Positions 61,106 to 64,000 of a stretch of DNA of 64,000 nucleotides are shown in pieces. Under the pieces are notes generated by a model. That model did no database searches, was not told the origin of the DNA, and saw nothing but the letters and a program-made list of their open reading frames with translations. Origin of the DNA: Mycolicibacter minnesotensis (GTDB lineage Bacteria; Actinomycetota; Actinomycetes; Mycobacteriales; Mycobacteriaceae); contig NZ_AP022589.1 in assembly GCF_010731755.1 (NCBI RefSeq), forward strand, positions 1,488,001 to 1,552,000, in the 5' to 3' direction. Position 1 is the stretch's first letter. Each line of letters starts with the position of its first letter. Both the position numbers and the translations under genes were made by a program.

Positions 61106-62062
61106 TCACGGCCGCAGCACGAGATCGTCCTGACGATCGCGCACCGCGGCAGTCTGGTTTCGACTTTCACCGCTCAGCAACGAGGCGACCACGGTGACGC
61201 CGAGCACGCCGACGATCACCAGCAGCGAAAGTCCCGTCCCGATCTCCACCACCGGGACCGGCCTGCCGTCGTTGATGAACGGCAGGTTGTTGTCGTGCAG
61301 TCCGTGCAGCACCAGCTTGGCGCCGATAAACGCCAATATCACGAACAGACCGGTCGAGAGATAAACCAACCGGTCCAGCAGGCCGTCGACCAGGAAGTAC
61401 AGCTGCCGCAGCCCCAGCAGCGCGAACGCAGTCGCGGTGAACACCGTGTAGGTGTCTCGGGTGAGGCCGAAGATCGCCGGCAGTGAGTCCAGCGCGAAGA
61501 TCACGTCGGTGCCGGCGATGGCGAGCATCACCACCAGCATCGGGGCGCGGGCGACCTTGCGGGCCAGGCGGGTGACGGCGGTGTCGCCCGTGGGAGCCTG
61601 ATGGTCACTGCCTGAGCGCAGCATCCCGGCGGCACTGAGCAACAGGATCAGGCCCAGCACGTAGAAGGCCCAGCTGAAGGTGTTGATCAACGCCACCCCG
61701 ACGAAGATGAATCCGGTTCGGGCGATCAACGACAAGATGATGCCGAACAGCAGAATCCTCTGCTGTTCGGCGGCGGGCACCCGGAATCGGGCCATGATGA
61801 CCAGGAACACGAACAGGTTGTCGACGGAGAGCGCCTTCTCGGTGACGTAGCCGGCGAAATACTCGGAACCGGCATCCACGCCACCGAAGGCGAACATGCC
61901 GAACCCGAACGCGACGGCGATGCCGACGTAGCCCGCCGACCACACCGCAGATTCCCTCAGGGTCGGAACGTGGGGCTGACGAACGTGAAAGACGAAGTCG
62001 AACACGAGCAATCCGACGAGGCCGACGATAGTCAGCCCCCAGGCCCAACCAGCAACGTTCAT
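61106..62062 (-). CDS. TerC-family membrane protein (metal-ion exporter type)
   Basis: A 318-residue protein with about nine helices and the TerC signatures EKALSVDNLFVFLVIM (about residues 75-90) and GTDVIFALDSLPAIFG (about 194-209), whose acidic residues likely bind metal. Relatives (Alx, YkoY, MeeF) export manganese or load exported metalloenzymes; older naming is tellurium resistance. No yybP-ykoY manganese riboswitch is seen in the 56-bp upstream spacer. It converges on the DUF4334 gene. Confidence 0.92.
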   Translation of the reverse strand: MNVAGWAWGLTIVGLVGLLVFDFVFHVRQPHVPTLRESAVWSAGYVGIAVAFGFGMFAFGGVDAGSEYFAGYVTEKALSVDNLFVFLVIMARFRVPAAEQQRILLFGIILSLIARTGFIFVGVALINTFSWAFYVLGLILLLSAAGMLRSGSDHQAPTGDTAVTRLARKVARAPMLVVMLAIAGTDVIFALDSLPAIFGLTRDTYTVFTATAFALLGLRQLYFLVDGLLDRLVYLSTGLFVILAFIGAKLVLHGLHDNNLPFINDGRPVPVVEIGTGLSLLVIVGVLGVTVVASLLSGESRNQTAAVRDRQDDLVLRP

Positions 62063-62118
62063 GCCCCACCGACGCTACGTGAAGTGAACGACGCCGGGTT
62101 GGCGCGCAGGTGGCGGGT

Positions 62119-62694
62119 CTATGACCGGCCGGTGAAGGCGAGGAGCCTTTCCAGGCTCGATGCCGAATCGTCGACGTCGATCGGGTCATCGAAGCCCGCT
62201 CGCACTCGGCCCTCCGGCGTGATGATCGCGCGGACCAGGCCCAGCACGTACTCGGCCAAGGGCTCTGCCACGTTCACGGTGCGACCGGTGGCCGTCGCGT
62301 AGTCCCAGGCATGCACCAGGAACTCCAGCGACAGAATCCCCGCCGCCATCCGCGCAGGCAGTTCACTGGGACCGATGGTGACCGTGCCGTCCAGGCCGCG
62401 GCCGTGCCAGGCGTCCAAAGCGGGCCGGGCCACGGAGGTGACCTGCCGGGCCACCGCAGCGCCTGCGTCGCGTGGGGGCAACTGCGCGCCCGCTGCGCCT
62501 CCGATCACGGTGATGGAGTGCAGCAGATGCTCCGTCAGCTGCGCGACGTCGAACTCCGAGCACGGTGTCTGGTTGGACCATTGGTCGCCGGTGATGCTGT
62601 CGAGCACCTGCTCCAGCACCGCCCATCCGGCCTGGGCGGCGGCGAGCTCGTCGACGGGAGGCGCATCAGGGCTGGGTCGCATCTCGGGGGCCAT
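62119..62694 (-). CDS. TIGR03086/DinB-like metal-binding protein
   Basis: A 191-residue four-helix-bundle protein of the mycothiol-dependent maleylpyruvate isomerase N-terminal-like group. TPCSEFDVAQLTEHLLHSI carries the first His, and FLVHAWDYATATGR supplies another. These proteins bind a metal and may use mycothiol in conjugation or isomerisation. No sterol-carrier C-terminal domain follows. It lies 56 bp upstream of terC and diverges from echA21 across 23 bp. Confidence 0.85.
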   Translation of the reverse strand: MAPEMRPSPDAPPVDELAAAQAGWAVLEQVLDSITGDQWSNQTPCSEFDVAQLTEHLLHSITVIGGAAGAQLPPRDAGAAVARQVTSVARPALDAWHGRGLDGTVTIGPSELPARMAAGILSLEFLVHAWDYATATGRTVNVAEPLAEYVLGLVRAIITPEGRVRAGFDDPIDVDDSASSLERLLAFTGRS

Positions 62695-62704
62695 GCGACC
62701 ACGC

Positions 62705-62710
62705 TACGGT
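62705..62710 (+). promoter_or_regulatory. -10 hexamer TACGGT for leaderless echA21
   Basis: TACGGT (TANNNT) ends 7 nt before the ATG at 62718. Confidence 0.45.
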
Positions 62711-62717
62711 CTGGGGT

Positions 62718-63542
62718 ATGGCTCAGACCTACGAATCCGTCACCGTCGAGATCAAAGACCACGTCGCGCAGGTCACGCTCATCGGCCCGGGCAAGGGCAA
62801 TGCGATGGGCCCGGCGTTCTGGGCCGAGCTGCCGGAGGTCTTCGCCGAGCTGGATGCCGACCGCGACGTGCGGGCGATCGTGCTGACCGGCTCCGGCAAG
62901 AACTTCAGCTACGGGCTGGATGTGGCCGCCATGGGCGGCACGATGACGCCGATGCTGGCCGACGGGGCGCTGGCCGGGCCGCGCGCGGAATTCCACCGCG
63001 AACTGCAGCGCATGCAGGGTGCGATCACCGCGGTGGCCGACTGCCGGACACCGACGATCGCCTCGATCCACGGCTGGTGCATCGGCGGCGGGGTCGACCT
63101 GATCTCCGCGGTCGACATCCGCTACGCGTCGGCCGACGCCAAGTTCAGCGTGCGCGAGGTCAGGTTGGCTATCGTCGCCGACGTCGGCAGCCTGGCGCGG
63201 CTTCCGCTGATTGTGTCCGACGGACACTTGCGTGAACTGGCGTTGACCGGCAAAGACATCGACGCGGCCCGCGCGGAGAAGATCGGCCTGGTCAACGACG
63301 TCTACGCCGACGCCGACGCCAGCCTGGCCGCGGCGCACGCCACTGCCGCCGAGATCGCCGAGAACCCGCCGTTGACCGTGGCCGGTATCAAGGACGTGCT
63401 CGATGAGCAGCGCACCGACCGGGTGTCGGCCAGCCTGCGCTACGTGGCGGCCTGGAACTCGGCATTCTTGGCGTCGAAGGATCTGATCGAGGGCATCGGC
63501 GCCATGATGGGCAAACGCAAACCCGAGTTCACCGGCGAGTGA
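62718..63542 (+). CDS. echA21: enoyl-CoA hydratase/isomerase family protein EchA21
   Basis: A 274-residue crotonase-fold protein. The oxyanion holes are in FSYGLDVAAM and IHGWCIGGGVDLISA. The active-site stretch is FSVREVRLAIVADVGSLARLP. The ADVG with a preceding Glu/Arg context is typical of delta(3,5)-delta(2,4)-dienoyl-CoA isomerases rather than hydratases, so isomerase activity in unsaturated fatty-acid oxidation is more likely. It corresponds to Rv3774. Overlaps the SMR gene by 4 bp. Confidence 0.9.
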   Translation: MAQTYESVTVEIKDHVAQVTLIGPGKGNAMGPAFWAELPEVFAELDADRDVRAIVLTGSGKNFSYGLDVAAMGGTMTPMLADGALAGPRAEFHRELQRMQGAITAVADCRTPTIASIHGWCIGGGVDLISAVDIRYASADAKFSVREVRLAIVADVGSLARLPLIVSDGHLRELALTGKDIDAARAEKIGLVNDVYADADASLAAAHATAAEIAENPPLTVAGIKDVLDEQRTDRVSASLRYVAAWNSAFLASKDLIEGIGAMMGKRKPEFTGE

Positions 63543-63865
63543 TGGCCTGGATCCTGCTGCTGGGGGCGATCGGTTTCGAGGTCACCGGAACGCTGTCGAT
63601 GCGTGCCTCCGACGGCTTCAGCAGATGGCAGTGGGTGATCCCAGTGGCCATCGGCTACGTGGTCTCCTTCGTGTTGCTGGCGATGGTGCTCAAGCGCGGC
63701 ATTCCGGTCGGCGTGGCGTACGGCGTCTGGTCGGGTATCGGGGTGGCGTTGACTGCGGTGCTGGCCCGATTCCTGTTCCACGATCCCTTCACTCCGGTTA
63801 TGGCCGGCGGCGTGGTGCTGATCGGAGCCGGGGTGTACCTGATGGAGATGGGTGCGCACGCGTGA
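63539..63865 (+). CDS. small multidrug resistance (SMR) family transporter
   Basis: A 108-residue, four-helix protein. The essential Glu is in LLGAIGFEVTGTLSMRASDGF (residue 14), and AYGVWSGIGVALTAV is the conserved third segment. SMR dimers exchange protons for lipophilic cations or guanidinium compounds; the substrate here is unknown. The GTG at 63539 overlaps the echA21 stop, with an ATG at the next codon as an alternative. It is coupled to the following gene by a 4-bp overlap. Confidence 0.92.
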   Translation: MMAWILLLGAIGFEVTGTLSMRASDGFSRWQWVIPVAIGYVVSFVLLAMVLKRGIPVGVAYGVWSGIGVALTAVLARFLFHDPFTPVMAGGVVLIGAGVYLMEMGAHA

Positions 63866-64000
63866 GCCACGACATGCCGCACCGCCAGCCGGACCTGGCC
63901 GACATCGTCGCCACCCTGGACGTCGACCGCATCGACGACGAGCACTTCGTGGCCACCCAGATGGACAACCCGATCCACCACATCGTCGGCGGGCACATCG
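63862..64000 (+). CDS. acyl-CoA thioesterase (TesB-like), 5' fragment
   Basis: A GTG start overlapping the SMR stop (GTGA); 46 codons are visible before the window ends. The N-terminus DLADIVATLDVDRIDDEHFV and the HHIVGGHI segment resemble TesB-type double-hotdog thioesterases, where a G-GGQ/H motif follows the first strand. The call is tentative because the catalytic residues lie outside the window. Confidence 0.55.
   Translation, partial: MSHDMPHRQPDLADIVATLDVDRIDDEHFVATQMDNPIHHIVGGHI

Noticed and set aside
59761..61170. 469-codon minus-strand frame over pat, SRPBCC and DUF4334
   Set aside because: Antisense to three recognised proteins, with no similarity to any family.
62063..62118. yybP-ykoY manganese riboswitch ahead of terC
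   Set aside because: The spacer is only 56 bp and shows none of the expected conserved loops.

Overview
The window is high-GC chromosomal DNA from a mycobacterium (family Mycobacteriaceae, probably an environmental, non-tuberculous species). The evidence is gene content and order: dnaQ, murT-gatD, recR-ybaB, an Rv3717-type amidase, a FAD oxidase next to a cyclopropane-type methyltransferase, dnaX, aspC, ffs, tRNA-Ser and lucA follow the Rv3711c-Rv3723 block of M. tuberculosis. Prim-PolC/LigC, Nudix and tgs2 follow Rv3730c-Rv3734c. tadA, its partner, tyrA, an Rv3755c-like gene, the FadE36-type kinase, an alkyl sulfatase and a TcrX/TcrY-like pair resemble Rv3752c-Rv3765c. The aminotransferase pat and echA21 resemble Rv3772-Rv3774. 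These correspondences come from memory of that genome, not from a search. I see no insertion sequence, rRNA, CRISPR array or intact prophage.

Layout. 1-4.2 kb: a partial HSL-type esterase, DnaQ-like exonuclease, and the murT-gatD pair that amidates lipid II. 4.2-8.3 kb: an alkane-oxidation island (PucR-type regulator, alkB, two rubredoxins, rubredoxin reductase) inserted between gatD and the DUF559 gene. 8.1-11.1 kb: DUF559, recR, ybaB, amidase. 11.2-16.5 kb: a 10-methyl-fatty-acid type module with two tandem methyltransferase paralogues separated by an opposing FAD monooxygenase. 16.5-21.5 kb: dnaX, a CHAP-domain exported protein, aspC, the SRP RNA, tRNA-Ser(GGA) and lucA. 21.6-28.3 kb: a DUF4226-like protein, two small exported proteins, and mmpL-mmpS divergent from a TetR gene. 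28.3-38.7 kb: Prim-PolC/LigC, haloalkane dehalogenase, DUF302, orphan FAAL, Nudix, Tgs2, a second Rv3717-type amidase, an HEYGH lipoprotein and a DUF4333 protein. 38.8-42.5 kb: tRNA-Ser(CGA), tadA and partner, tyrA, glycolipid-binding-like protein, LapA, histidine phosphatase.

42.5-52.6 kb is the most system-like region. A minus-strand run goes response regulator, histidine kinase, GT39-type transferase, GT2-GtrA fusion, second GT39-type transferase, a short Pro-rich ORF, alkyl sulfatase and histidine phosphatase. Divergent from the regulator is a small exported protein made almost wholly of Gly-Gly-Pro. 52.7-58.1 kb: SnoaL-like protein, FadE36-type kinase, M20 amidohydrolase, then a small HTH regulator followed by three paralogous polytopic membrane proteins and a 32-codon ORF that may be a remnant of a fourth. 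This HTH plus triplicated membrane-protein cluster is my best candidate for an undescribed system. 58.2-64 kb: a BlaI-type repressor behind a near-consensus IdeR (iron) box, tRNA-Arg(ACG), tRNA-Ser(GCT), pat, SRPBCC, DUF4334, TerC, a TIGR03086 protein, echA21, an SMR transporter and the start of a thioesterase-like gene.

A recurrent regulatory feature is a TANNNT -10 hexamer placed 6-7 nt before a start codon, which predicts leaderless transcripts for about eleven genes and decides several starts. No stretch over 300 bases lacks a feature. The longest spacers (44457-44761, 58583-59041, 20392-20832) hold, respectively, a short Pro-rich ORF, two tRNA genes plus an IdeR box, and the SRP RNA plus a tRNA.
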